In this document: positions 16,056 through 23,825 of the stretch, piece by piece
Numbering within the stretch: the stretch's first letter is position 1
Layout of the letters: each line of letters opens with the position of its first letter
Assembly (NCBI GenBank): GCA_035353855.1
Contig: DAOQAK010000032.1
Coordinates: 1-46,862 of the forward strand
Length of the DNA stretch: 46,862 bases
DNA from: Bacteroidales bacterium
Lineage (GTDB): Bacteria > Bacteroidota > Bacteroidia > Bacteroidales > CG2-30-32-10
Direction: 5' to 3'
Made by a program: the position numbers and the translations under genes
The notes under the pieces: model-generated
What the model saw: only the letters and a program-made list of their open reading frames with translations
What the model was told of the DNA's origin: nothing
Databases searched by the model: none

Positions 16056-17684
16056 TTAACTCATCATGAATGGATATTTATAATCTGTTGCAGGGGCAAA
16101 TGTTTCCTTTATTGTTCGTGGGCTTGTCCAACGCAATAAATTAAGTTCACCCCCGGCTTTATCATTGGTACCCGAACCTCTTGCTCCGCCAAAAGGCTGG
16201 AATCCTACCATAGCGCCGGTGGGTTTATCGTTTATATAAAAGTTGCCTGCTGCGTATCTTAGCTTGTTACATGCATGCGCTGCAGCAACACGGTCGTTTG
16301 AAAATATTGCACCTGTTAAACCATAAGGAGATGTTGAATCGCATAAATCCAAAGTTTTATCAAGATCAATGTCATCGTAAACATAAATGGTCATTACAGG
16401 TCCAAAGATTTCTTCCTGCATGGTCTTGAAATATGGATCGTTAGTTTCAATGATTGTAGGTTCAATAAAATATCCTTTCGATTTATTTCCTTTGCCTCCG
16501 GTGATGATTTTTGCTACAGTTGATTGTTTTGCTTCTTCAATGTAATTCATAATTGTATCGAAGGCCGATTCATCAATTACTGCATTCATGAAATTTGAAA
16601 ATTCTCTTACATCGCCAATTTTTATTTCAGAACACATTTCAACAAGATATTTTTTTGTTTCTGCCCAAAGTGATTTTGGTATATAGCTTCTCGATGCAGC
16701 CGAGCATTTCTGTCCCTGGTATTCAAAAGCGCCGCGAATTATGCCAACTGCCACTTCCAAAGGTTTTGCAGAAGGATGAACAAAAACAAAATCTTTTCCA
16801 CCGGTTTCACCTACAATTCTTGGGTATGATTTATAATTTTTTAGGTTTTCACTTACGCTGCTCCATAATGAATTAAATGTTTTATTAGAGCCTGTAAAAT
16901 GAATACCTCCAAGATCTTTATTTTGAATAGCTATTCCGCCTATCAAAGAACCGCTTCCGGGAACAAAATTAATTACCCCATCAGGCAGTCCTGCTTCTTT
17001 GAATACCTGCATTAGATAATAATTTGATAGAATTGATGTGGTTGCAGGTTTCCATAAAGTAGTGTTTCCCATTAATACCGGTGCCATATTCAGGTTTGAA
17101 GCAATGGCTGTAAAATTAAATGGACTTACAGTGAACACAAAACCTTCTAATGAACGGTACTCCATCCTGTTCAACTGGTTGAACCCTGATTTAGGCTGGC
17201 TGGAATATATTTTTGATGCAAAGTATGCATTATATCGCAGGAAGTCGATAGCTTCACATGCTGAATCAATTTCTGCCTGGTATGCATTTTTACTTTGTCC
17301 GAGCATGGTTGCTGCATTTAATAAAAAACGATAACGTATTGACATCAGGTCAGCAGCTTTTACAAGTATAGAAGAACGTACAACCCATGAAAGATCTGCC
17401 CATTCCTTGCGTGCCTTCATGGCTTCATCAATTGCCAGTTTTACTTCTTTCTCGGTTGACATGTGATAAGTTGCCAATACATGCTTGTGATCATGAGGCA
17501 TTACCACTTTCCCGATTTTCCCTGTTCTTATTTCTTTCCCTCCAATTATCAGGGGAATTTCAATTTGTTGTTTGCTTTGCTTTTCTAACTCTTTAATTAA
17601 ATTGGAGCGCTCATTGCTTTTTGGCTCGTAGTTTAATACATTTTCATTCTTAGGATCTTCAAAATTAAATACGGCATTATTCAT
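16056..17684 (-). CDS. pruA: 1-pyrroline-5-carboxylate dehydrogenase (ALDH4 type)
   Basis: Oxidises glutamate semialdehyde/P5C to glutamate in proline and arginine use. ALDH4 hallmarks: NYEPKSNERSNLIKELE (about 18-34), PLIIGGKEIRTGK (44-56), SPFNFTAIASNLNMAPVLMGNTTLWKP, general base Glu293 in VGETGGKDFVFVH, nucleophile Cys327 in GQKCSAASR, and the C-terminal NDKPTGAMVGFQPFGGARGSGTNDK. The length of about 542 matches ALDH4A1. I chose the ATG at 17684, not the in-frame ATG at 17756, because MNNAVFNFED begins the family leader and is shared with the neighbouring ALDH. No proline dehydrogenase gene is adjacent. Confidence 0.92.
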   Translation of the reverse strand: MNNAVFNFEDPKNENVLNYEPKSNERSNLIKELEKQSKQQIEIPLIIGGKEIRTGKIGKVVMPHDHKHVLATYHMSTEKEVKLAIDEAMKARKEWADLSWVVRSSILVKAADLMSIRYRFLLNAATMLGQSKNAYQAEIDSACEAIDFLRYNAYFASKIYSSQPKSGFNQLNRMEYRSLEGFVFTVSPFNFTAIASNLNMAPVLMGNTTLWKPATTSILSNYYLMQVFKEAGLPDGVINFVPGSGSLIGGIAIQNKDLGGIHFTGSNKTFNSLWSSVSENLKNYKSYPRIVGETGGKDFVFVHPSAKPLEVAVGIIRGAFEYQGQKCSAASRSYIPKSLWAETKKYLVEMCSEIKIGDVREFSNFMNAVIDESAFDTIMNYIEEAKQSTVAKIITGGKGNKSKGYFIEPTIIETNDPYFKTMQEEIFGPVMTIYVYDDIDLDKTLDLCDSTSPYGLTGAIFSNDRVAAAHACNKLRYAAGNFYINDKPTGAMVGFQPFGGARGSGTNDKAGGELNLLRWTSPRTIKETFAPATDYKYPFMMS

Positions 17685-17788
17685 AGTATGATGATAGTTT
17701 AAATTTTTTGTAAAATTATAAACATAAGCGATATGTTTAACAAAACATAACGACATTATTTTTAATTTTGTTTTGCGTTGATAAGTAG

Positions 17789-18367
17789 CTAATTATAAAT
17801 CGGGAATTTTTGCGATTTATTTTTTTTCAATAATTTTTCGGCTTCTGAAAAAAGTTTTTCGATCGAATCAATCGTTGCATTATATTCAGAATAACCTTCC
17901 GAAAAGTTTATAGAATGAATAGAAAAATCTTTAAGACATTTGAAATGATGATTTGTACAAACTTCTTTGAACTTGTCGATTTCATGTTTTGTTTCGTTGA
18001 GATTTTTATTTTGAAAAACAATAATAAATTCATCTCCGATACGGAAACGCGAAAGCAATGCCTGTTCATGAAAAGTATTTTTTATTAAACCGGCAAATTC
18101 TTTTAGAACATCATCTCCTAATTTATAGCTGTGTTCATTAAAAATTTTGAAATTATCAATATCAACTATAACCAATGAAAAAGGTATTTTATGTTTCCTG
18201 AGTTGGTCTATTTTCCTGCACATCCCATGGTAATTCATCAGTGAGGTCATACGATCAGTTTCAGAAAGTTTTCGGAAATAACTTATACGTATCAAAAGAA
18301 AAACTACAATTAACGATAATACAAAAAGAAATAAATTACCGATATAAATGGTTGCACTATTAAACAT
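17789..18367 (-). CDS. Membrane-anchored GGDEF-family protein with a variant IGDEF active site
   Basis: One N-terminal helix (about 7-28) anchors a GGDEF domain of about 160 residues. The Mg/GTP-binding segments are present: DRMTSLMNYHG (38-48), VIVDIDNFK (66-74) and YKLGDDVL (81-88). The signature loop is RIGDEF: residues 110-114 are IGDEF, with Ile for the first Gly of GGDEF. Family members make c-di-GMP from two GTP. The change may remove or weaken activity, or the domain may bind nucleotide as a sensor. GGDEF proteins are sparse in Bacteroidota, so one here is notable. No EAL domain, PilZ protein or I-site (RxxD) is seen. The next leftward gene is P5CDH, about 100 nt away. Confidence 0.78.
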   Translation of the reverse strand: MFNSATIYIGNLFLFVLSLIVVFLLIRISYFRKLSETDRMTSLMNYHGMCRKIDQLRKHKIPFSLVIVDIDNFKIFNEHSYKLGDDVLKEFAGLIKNTFHEQALLSRFRIGDEFIIVFQNKNLNETKHEIDKFKEVCTNHHFKCLKDFSIHSINFSEGYSEYNATIDSIEKLFSEAEKLLKKNKSQKFPIYN

Positions 18368-18392
18368 AAAATGTAAATTATTTTACGGAAAA

Positions 18393-19838
18393 TTATTTCT
18401 TTCTGATTCTAAGCGGGTATTCTTTTTTCTGTAAATAATCATAACGGAGATTACGTCCCGGTTGATAGCACAATGCAATGATGGAATCCTGTGCTTCTTT
18501 GATTGTGCTGTATTCAGCAAAGTCAAGTGTGCGTATGATCGCTTCAAACACCCTGATAGCGCCAGAATGATCAGCAAGTAAAATTCGTTTACCGAGATTT
18601 TTGTTCAGTAAATCTACAAATGTGTATGCAATACGCCAGTCGGCTTCAATTAATGTTTCGCCTTCAGGATAATGATAGAAACGGTTCTTGAACATTTTTG
18701 AAACCCTGCTTTGAATTTCAGGAGTAGGCTCTTTTCCTCCGCTGTATATTTTTATAGCTTCATTAGTGATTTCTTTTTTATTTCTGAAAGTCAGCGCGCC
18801 ATATTTTTGTGAATTGATACCAAACATTGCATTAAATGTCATGTTAGTGTATCCGGCTTCTTGAAGGAAATGTCGGGCTGTTTGTTCAGTATTTTCCGAT
18901 TCGCTGCCATAAACCTGTATCGGATTATCTTTCGACCAAGCCCAAAGGGGGTATCCGCTTTGATCAAGTATATCAACAGCTACTTTAAAATCTTTTCCCA
19001 ATTCTTTAGCCGTTGCAATTCCTTCTTCTTTAAGGAAATTACTGCATATTCCGGGAATGCGGCGATTGCTGTTCCAGGTATCCCAAAAGCCTGAACCAAC
19101 AAATTCAGGATTATCTCCACCCGATTCATGAATTGATTTGCCATGCCGGATAAGGATTACCTGCGTTTGATTCAGCGGGACATAAGCCTGGGCAAACATT
19201 GGAATGGCTTTCCCATTAGGCAGCCATATTATCGCTTCCTGCATGGATAAGCCGCTTCCATCATCAAGTGTTCTCCCTATCGTTCTTCTGCTGCCATCGG
19301 GATTAGTGGCCATATCATCGGCAAGGATAAGCTTGGTACGGTATCTTGTAAGTGACGAGCCGTATGAAGGAATATTTTGCGGGCAAAGCATATCACTGAA
19401 TTTGCTAATGCTGAATATCTGGAGTAATAGTCTTCTGAAACTGTCATTCTGTATTAACCCGTTCCATGCCAGATAGAGGAGATGAGGGTCGGCATTGGGT
19501 ATCTGGTGTGTTATAAATTCATATTTACTTTTAATATAACTTTGCGGATTCAAATCTATCTCGAAATTTTTCAGAAAGAAATAAATTTCTTTACTGATTA
19601 TTTTTAAATTATTAATAAAATCAATAGTTACATCGTGTTCTGAAAGTTTAAGTTTATCGCCATATACCAATTTTAAAAAAGCGATATCTTCTTTTACACT
19701 TTTTTCGGTATGGCAGTTATGAAACTCGGCATGTTCTCTTAATGCGATGCTGGTTGAAATTACTCTTTTTTTTTCTTTTTTTTCATTTGTTTTTCTGGTA
19801 TCTTCTCCGGGACAACCGTTCAATTCTTCATTTTTCAT
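18393..19838 (-). CDS. Large histidine-phosphatase-superfamily protein (phosphoglycerate-mutase-like) with a 220-residue N-terminal extension
   Basis: The C-terminal half (about 225-481) is a histidine phosphatase: nucleophile motif LIRHGKS (His232), the conserved second His in LADHSG (His424), the acidic GETLIEADWR segment (about 393-402), and a degenerate second block ENTEQTA, with Asn where the family's second phosphate-binding Arg usually sits. The N-terminal 220 residues have no family I recognise; they begin with a Lys/Glu-rich tail and contain RTLDDGSGLSMQEAIIWLPNGK, a beta-rich region just before the catalytic domain. Most relatives are half this length. The gene is divergent from the AOR gene across 472 bp and has its own promoter (19896-19926). 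The substrate is unknown. Confidence 0.72.
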   Translation of the reverse strand: MKNEELNGCPGEDTRKTNEKKEKKRVISTSIALREHAEFHNCHTEKSVKEDIAFLKLVYGDKLKLSEHDVTIDFINNLKIISKEIYFFLKNFEIDLNPQSYIKSKYEFITHQIPNADPHLLYLAWNGLIQNDSFRRLLLQIFSISKFSDMLCPQNIPSYGSSLTRYRTKLILADDMATNPDGSRRTIGRTLDDGSGLSMQEAIIWLPNGKAIPMFAQAYVPLNQTQVILIRHGKSIHESGGDNPEFVGSGFWDTWNSNRRIPGICSNFLKEEGIATAKELGKDFKVAVDILDQSGYPLWAWSKDNPIQVYGSESENTEQTARHFLQEAGYTNMTFNAMFGINSQKYGALTFRNKKEITNEAIKIYSGGKEPTPEIQSRVSKMFKNRFYHYPEGETLIEADWRIAYTFVDLLNKNLGKRILLADHSGAIRVFEAIIRTLDFAEYSTIKEAQDSIIALCYQPGRNLRYDYLQKKEYPLRIRKK

Positions 19839-19895
19839 AATATAATACTTTAAAATATTTTTATATAAAATTATAGTCGGTAAAAATTAAGTTTG

Positions 19896-19926
19896 CAAAT
19901 ATAATACATATTGTTTCTAAAGTCAA
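19896..19926 (-). promoter_or_regulatory. Promoter of the histidine-phosphatase gene
   Basis: On the minus strand TATATTTG (19896-19903) matches the -7 consensus, and TTG (19924-19926) lies 20 nt upstream as the -33 element. The start codon is 57 nt downstream. This is one of the better promoter matches in the window. Confidence 0.6.
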
Positions 19927-20310
19927 TTAAACTCAATCGATTTAGGTGCTTTTAAACATAAATATTATCTTAAATGATTAACAAAAAAAAGTTATACTAA
20001 AGTGAAACTAATAAAAATCTAAAATACGAATTATTATTTCTGATTCGGTTAACCCGATATAATTTGTGTTACAGACCTTGTTTAACAATGTATTTGAAAT
20101 GGTATGCGAATATTATAATATATTATAGGTGTTAATGATTGTTTAATTTATTTTTAATGAGCCGGCTTAATTTCTTATCGATAGTTTTGAAAATTTATTT
20201 TTTTGAATCCCACGATATGCACTGCATTACATAATGAGAAAATATTTTTTTGAATGACTTAAATTTATAATTTTGTAAAGAATAATTACCAAAATAAAAT
20301 AATTGAATTT
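19927..20310. other. AT-rich divergent intergenic region; AOR promoter candidate
   Basis: No gene is seen. TAATTTTG (20268-20275, plus strand) matches the -7 consensus and lies 35 nt before the AOR start; a TTTG at 20249-20252 is only 15 nt upstream, short for a -33 element. An imperfect palindrome GAGCCGGCTT (about 20159-20168) stands out in otherwise AT-rich DNA and could be an operator. I see no hairpin set that looks like the Moco/Tuco riboswitch. Confidence 0.4.
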
Positions 20311-22467
20311 ATGAAAAACATAGAGGAAATGAAAGCCAGACATGTATTGTTGAAAGAATACAAATATAAATCGGCTCCCATTGACAAAGGTTATAATAAC
20401 CGTACATTATACGTTAATGTTTCTGATAATACTATAAATGAAAAACCGGTAAGCCAGCAGATGAAAGAAAAATTTATCGGCGGAAAAGGTTTTGGTTTAA
20501 GGTTGTTGTGGGATGCAACAAAACCCGATACAAAATGGAATGACCCCGATAATGAAATTGTAATTTCTCCGGGACCAATTGCCGGTATTACTCAGTATTC
20601 CGGCACAGGAAAATCATTGGTTGTTGCCATTTCTCCGCAAACGGATGTAGTTATAGACAGTAATGTTGGCGGGTATTTTGGACCATTCCTGAAATTCTCT
20701 GGATTTGATTCATTGGAATTACAAGGAAAATCAGAAAAAGAAGTGATTATTGTGATTGATGGTGTTAATTCAAGAATTACTATTGAAGAAGCGCCTGAAG
20801 AAACTATCGACAGCCATATTCTTGCTGAAGAACTCACAATGATGTATGCCAATGATGAAAAAGACAGGATGAATGTTGCTGTTGTATCAGCCGGAATGGC
20901 AGCACAGCACAGTCTTATAGGTATGCTTAATTTTAGTTTCTGGGATCCGAGAAGAAAAGTCTGCCGCTTAAAACAAGCCGGTCGTGGTGGAATAGGAACC
21001 GTTTTAAGAGATAAAAAAATTAAAGCAATAGTTTGTAAATATTCAGGTGTAAAAGGAAATTTAAATAATGTTGTAAACCTCGAAGCTATTGCTGAACGCG
21101 GGAAACGTTTCAATAAAGAAATTCGTGAACTCGACGATAAACAATGTGAAATGCGTACCAAAGGCACTGCTCACCTTGTTGAGATCATGAACGATTATGA
21201 TTTGTTGCCTACTCATAACTTTAAATTCGGAAGTCATCCCAAAGCCGGCGGACTTCATTCTGAAATATGGAAATCGAAATTTACACAGGGATTACCCGAT
21301 GGTTGCTGGATTGGATGTACTATGGCCTGTGCAAAAGCAGTTGATAATTTTGAATTAAAAACCGGACCATACAAGGGAACTAAAGTTACTGTTGACGGAC
21401 CGGAATATGAAACAGCCGGAAGTCTTGGTTCGTGTATTGGCGTATGGGAAGCCGATCATGTTATTGAATGTAATTTCTATTGTGATACATATGGAATATG
21501 CACTATCACTTATGGAACGCTTACTGCTTTCATTATGGAATGTTATGAGAACGGAATTTTAAATAAAGAAAGAACAGGCGGACTGGAATTGAATTTTGGA
21601 AACTGGGATGCAGTAATGGAAATGCTGCATCAAATGGCACGTGGCGAAGGTTTTGGGAAAATTGCAGGACTCGGTGTTCGTAAGATGAAAGAATTATTTG
21701 CAAAGAACGGCTGGGGCGATCTTAAGTTTATGCAGGATATAGGCATGGAAAATAAAGGTCTTGAATATTCTCAGTATGTTTCAAAGGAATCGCTTGCTCA
21801 GCAAGGAGGTTATGCCATGACCAATAAAGGTCCTCAGCACGATGAAGCATGGCTGATATTTATGGATATGGTAAACAACCAGATTCCTACTTTTGAGAAA
21901 AAAGCGGAAGCTTTACATTATTTCCCAATGTTCCGTACATGGTTCGGTTTAATGGGATTATGTAAATTACCATGGAACGACGTGGAACCCGAAAATAATA
22001 AACAAACCGCTGAACCTGCAAAAGTTCCCGAACATGTGGACAATTACCTGACAATATTCACCGCAGTTACAGGATTACCACTTGATAATAAAGGATTGAT
22101 ACTTCAATCGGAAAGAGTATATAATTTCCAGAGGATATTCAGTATCCGCAGGGGATACGGCTTGCGCAAACATGATGCTCAACCTTACCGTGCTTGTGGA
22201 CCTGTAACTAATGAAGAATATGAATCAAGACAGGAACGTTATGACAAGCAAATGAAAGAACTGATTGGTGTTGATCCAACCGGAAAATCAACTACTGAGA
22301 AAGTTGCAATCACTCGTAAATATCGTGAAGATCGTTATGAACAGTTGCTCGATGCAGTTTATCAAAGAAGAGGCTGGACCAAAAACGGAGTTCCTACAAT
22401 TGAACATTTAAAAGAAATAGGAATGGATTTACCCGAATTGATTGAAGTGGTAAAACCTCTACAATAA
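20311..22467 (+). CDS. Tungsten-type aldehyde:ferredoxin oxidoreductase family protein (AOR)
   Basis: Members hold a bis-pterin tungsten cofactor plus one [4Fe-4S] cluster and interconvert aldehydes and carboxylic acids with ferredoxin, or carry out related low-potential reactions. The AOR N domain is clear: FIGGKGFGLRLLWD (55-68), ISPGPI (85-90), GTGKS, GGYFGPFLKFSGFD (120-133), and QAGRGGIGTVLRDKKIKAIV (222-241). Cluster ligands are Cys332, Cys336 and Cys340, with Cys551 in GLCKL. The spacing C-x3-C-x3-C differs from C-x2-C-x3-C of Pyrococcus AOR. The RDKKIKAIV segment and the length of 718 suggest a BamB/WOR-like subfamily rather than classical AOR. No ferredoxin, NADH or hydrogenase partner gene is adjacent, so it may use a general ferredoxin. 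The wtpABC genes 6 kb away supply the metal. Confidence 0.9.
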   Translation: MKNIEEMKARHVLLKEYKYKSAPIDKGYNNRTLYVNVSDNTINEKPVSQQMKEKFIGGKGFGLRLLWDATKPDTKWNDPDNEIVISPGPIAGITQYSGTGKSLVVAISPQTDVVIDSNVGGYFGPFLKFSGFDSLELQGKSEKEVIIVIDGVNSRITIEEAPEETIDSHILAEELTMMYANDEKDRMNVAVVSAGMAAQHSLIGMLNFSFWDPRRKVCRLKQAGRGGIGTVLRDKKIKAIVCKYSGVKGNLNNVVNLEAIAERGKRFNKEIRELDDKQCEMRTKGTAHLVEIMNDYDLLPTHNFKFGSHPKAGGLHSEIWKSKFTQGLPDGCWIGCTMACAKAVDNFELKTGPYKGTKVTVDGPEYETAGSLGSCIGVWEADHVIECNFYCDTYGICTITYGTLTAFIMECYENGILNKERTGGLELNFGNWDAVMEMLHQMARGEGFGKIAGLGVRKMKELFAKNGWGDLKFMQDIGMENKGLEYSQYVSKESLAQQGGYAMTNKGPQHDEAWLIFMDMVNNQIPTFEKKAEALHYFPMFRTWFGLMGLCKLPWNDVEPENNKQTAEPAKVPEHVDNYLTIFTAVTGLPLDNKGLILQSERVYNFQRIFSIRRGYGLRKHDAQPYRACGPVTNEEYESRQERYDKQMKELIGVDPTGKSTTEKVAITRKYREDRYEQLLDAVYQRRGWTKNGVPTIEHLKEIGMDLPELIEVVKPLQ

Positions 22468-22473
22468 AAATTA

Positions 22474-22507
22474 AGAAACCCCGCTGATTCAGCGGGGTTT
22501 CTTTTTA
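22474..22507 (+). terminator. Strong rho-independent terminator of the AOR gene
   Basis: AGAAACCCCGCT (22474-22485) pairs perfectly with AGCGGGGTTTCT (22491-22502) around a 5-nt loop, followed by TTTTATT. It starts 7 nt after the AOR stop codon. Confidence 0.92.
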
Positions 22508-22704
22508 TTCGTGAAACTCAAATTTCAAAAACATTCTGAATTGAAATTTGTAAGTTGAACGCCAGCCTTGCCGGCGAAATAGAAATCCCGATAGCAGATG
22601 CGTTCCGATACAATCAGAACGGGATAAATGATTGAATACTCCGCAGCTTGCTGAGCAAAAAAAGAAATACTTATCGATACCCCACTGCTCTGCGGCTGGG
22701 GGCT
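22508..22704. repeat. Structured intergenic region with several hairpins
   Basis: No convincing gene. Three nested hairpins are seen: CAAATTTCAA (22519-22528) with TTGAAATTTG (22541-22550); ATCCCG with CGGGAT enclosing GTTC and GAAC (about 22586-22625); and CCCCA (22680-22684) with TGGGG (22697-22701). The GC-rich, folded character is unlike the surrounding DNA and suggests a dispersed intergenic repeat. The last hairpin lies just past the stop of the 22705 gene, but without a T-run. Confidence 0.5.
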
Positions 22705-23370
22705 TCATTTTTTGTCAAAATAAAAATTCAATGAAAGCTTTATATATGTTGGGTTTAAGTTATACTTATTGTCATATGTTCTTTTTGTTGACACATCTGT
22801 TCCTAAATTAGGATCATAAACAAGAACATCATCTTCGTATTTATATTTTAAATGAAGAAACCTATACCCAAATTCTCCACCTATACTAAAGTTATCGTCG
22901 AAGAAATATTCAGTACCAAAGCCGAATTGAAATCCTAACGCGTTAATCCCTTTTAAATTTTCTTTAAAATCTTCATTGGCTGATGGGTCACTACTGTCTT
23001 CAACTTTCCCAAATGGAAAAAACTTTATAAAACCTGTACTAAGAAAGGCTTTAAGCTTATTGTTTTCTTTAATGAAATATTTTAATCCCAGTGAAGGAGC
23101 CAAAACAGTTAATGAATATTTATATTCATCTTTATAACTTACAATGCTACCCATATTTGAATCATACCTTCTTCCGGTTTCAATATAGTTAACATTTCCA
23201 TTTATCATTTGAAGGCTAAAAAATGGAACAAAATTATTTTTCTTTATGCCGAAAGTAGCACTGTTTAATTGTAAACCCGGACTTACACTAAATGTAAACT
23301 GAGCGTAGCTTTTAGTGAGCGACATTGCAATTAATATTGCTATGATTGTGATTAATTTTATTTTTTTCAT
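22705..23370 (-). CDS. Outer-membrane beta-barrel protein (PorT/OMP_b-brl-like)
   Basis: The ATG at 23370 is chosen because it starts a proper signal peptide (MKKIKLITIIAILIAMSL, ending SYAQ); an in-frame ATG at 23448 would precede it with 26 unlikely residues. The mature part (about 200 residues) alternates polar and hydrophobic positions with Gly and aromatic girdles (LGFQFGFGTEYFFDDNFSIGGEFGYRF) and ends in a Phe-rich strand (IKLSLNFYFDKK), as in eight-stranded barrels. Such proteins are common in Bacteroidota and rarely have known roles. It stands alone; the region upstream holds a large palindrome. Confidence 0.75.
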   Translation of the reverse strand: MKKIKLITIIAILIAMSLTKSYAQFTFSVSPGLQLNSATFGIKKNNFVPFFSLQMINGNVNYIETGRRYDSNMGSIVSYKDEYKYSLTVLAPSLGLKYFIKENNKLKAFLSTGFIKFFPFGKVEDSSDPSANEDFKENLKGINALGFQFGFGTEYFFDDNFSIGGEFGYRFLHLKYKYEDDVLVYDPNLGTDVSTKRTYDNKYNLNPTYIKLSLNFYFDKK

Positions 23371-23480
23371 GTTGTTAAATTTAAAATTTACTTGTATTAT
23401 TTTATTATTATGATTTGACAAATCTATTGTTGTAATAAAAAGCTGCAATTAAAACGGGGTTAATGAGACATTAAAATTGC

Positions 23481-23761
23481 ATTAAACCCAAATTATGTAA
23501 TAGGCAAAAAATTAGATAAAATAAAATTAAGAATTTGATTATACTGAATCTTGACGAATTTGCAAAGTCAAAGTCGTTTAGATTCAGTAATACTGAGCGA
23601 ATGAATTTGCATTATTTTGCAAATTCGTTCAGCCGAAGTATAAAACCGTTGACGGGCAATAAGTGCAGGTATTTTTATTATTTAAAAAGTTCTAATGCTA
23701 CGCATTATGAACTTATGGATTTTCAGTAATTGAATTTTCTATTGCGTAATCTGGGTTTAAC
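23481..23761. repeat. Large imperfect palindrome (about 280 bp) with inner 12-bp perfect inverted repeat
   Basis: The outer arms 23481-23503 and 23739-23761 are inverted copies with 19 of 23 positions matching. Further in, GAATTTGATTATACTGAATC (about 23531-23550) pairs with gaps to the region 23721-23738. A perfect pair CGAATTTGCAAA (23555-23566) and TTTGCAAATTCG (23616-23627) sits inside. A small plus-strand reading frame here is probably not real. The layout suits a MITE-like insertion or a long structured RNA. Confidence 0.6.
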
Positions 23762-23825
23762 CTGTTGTCATCAATCTAAAACAAATCTAAACGTGGCTGA
23801 CAAAATTTTTAATTTTATATGCAAT

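Noticed and set aside
17685..17756. Upstream ATG start for the P5C dehydrogenase
   Set aside because: The internal ATG at 17684 starts the MNN-V-NFED leader shared with the next gene and matches the family start.
19839..20310. Moco/Tuco riboswitch upstream of AOR
   Set aside because: The region is too AT-rich and lacks the paired GC stems expected; no such structure could be drawn.
22505..22708. Small minus-strand gene of 67 codons
   Set aside because: It lies across hairpins and the AOR terminator and has no family or signal features.
23535..23729. Small plus-strand gene of 64 codons
   Set aside because: It lies entirely inside the imperfect palindrome, and its composition follows the inverted repeats.
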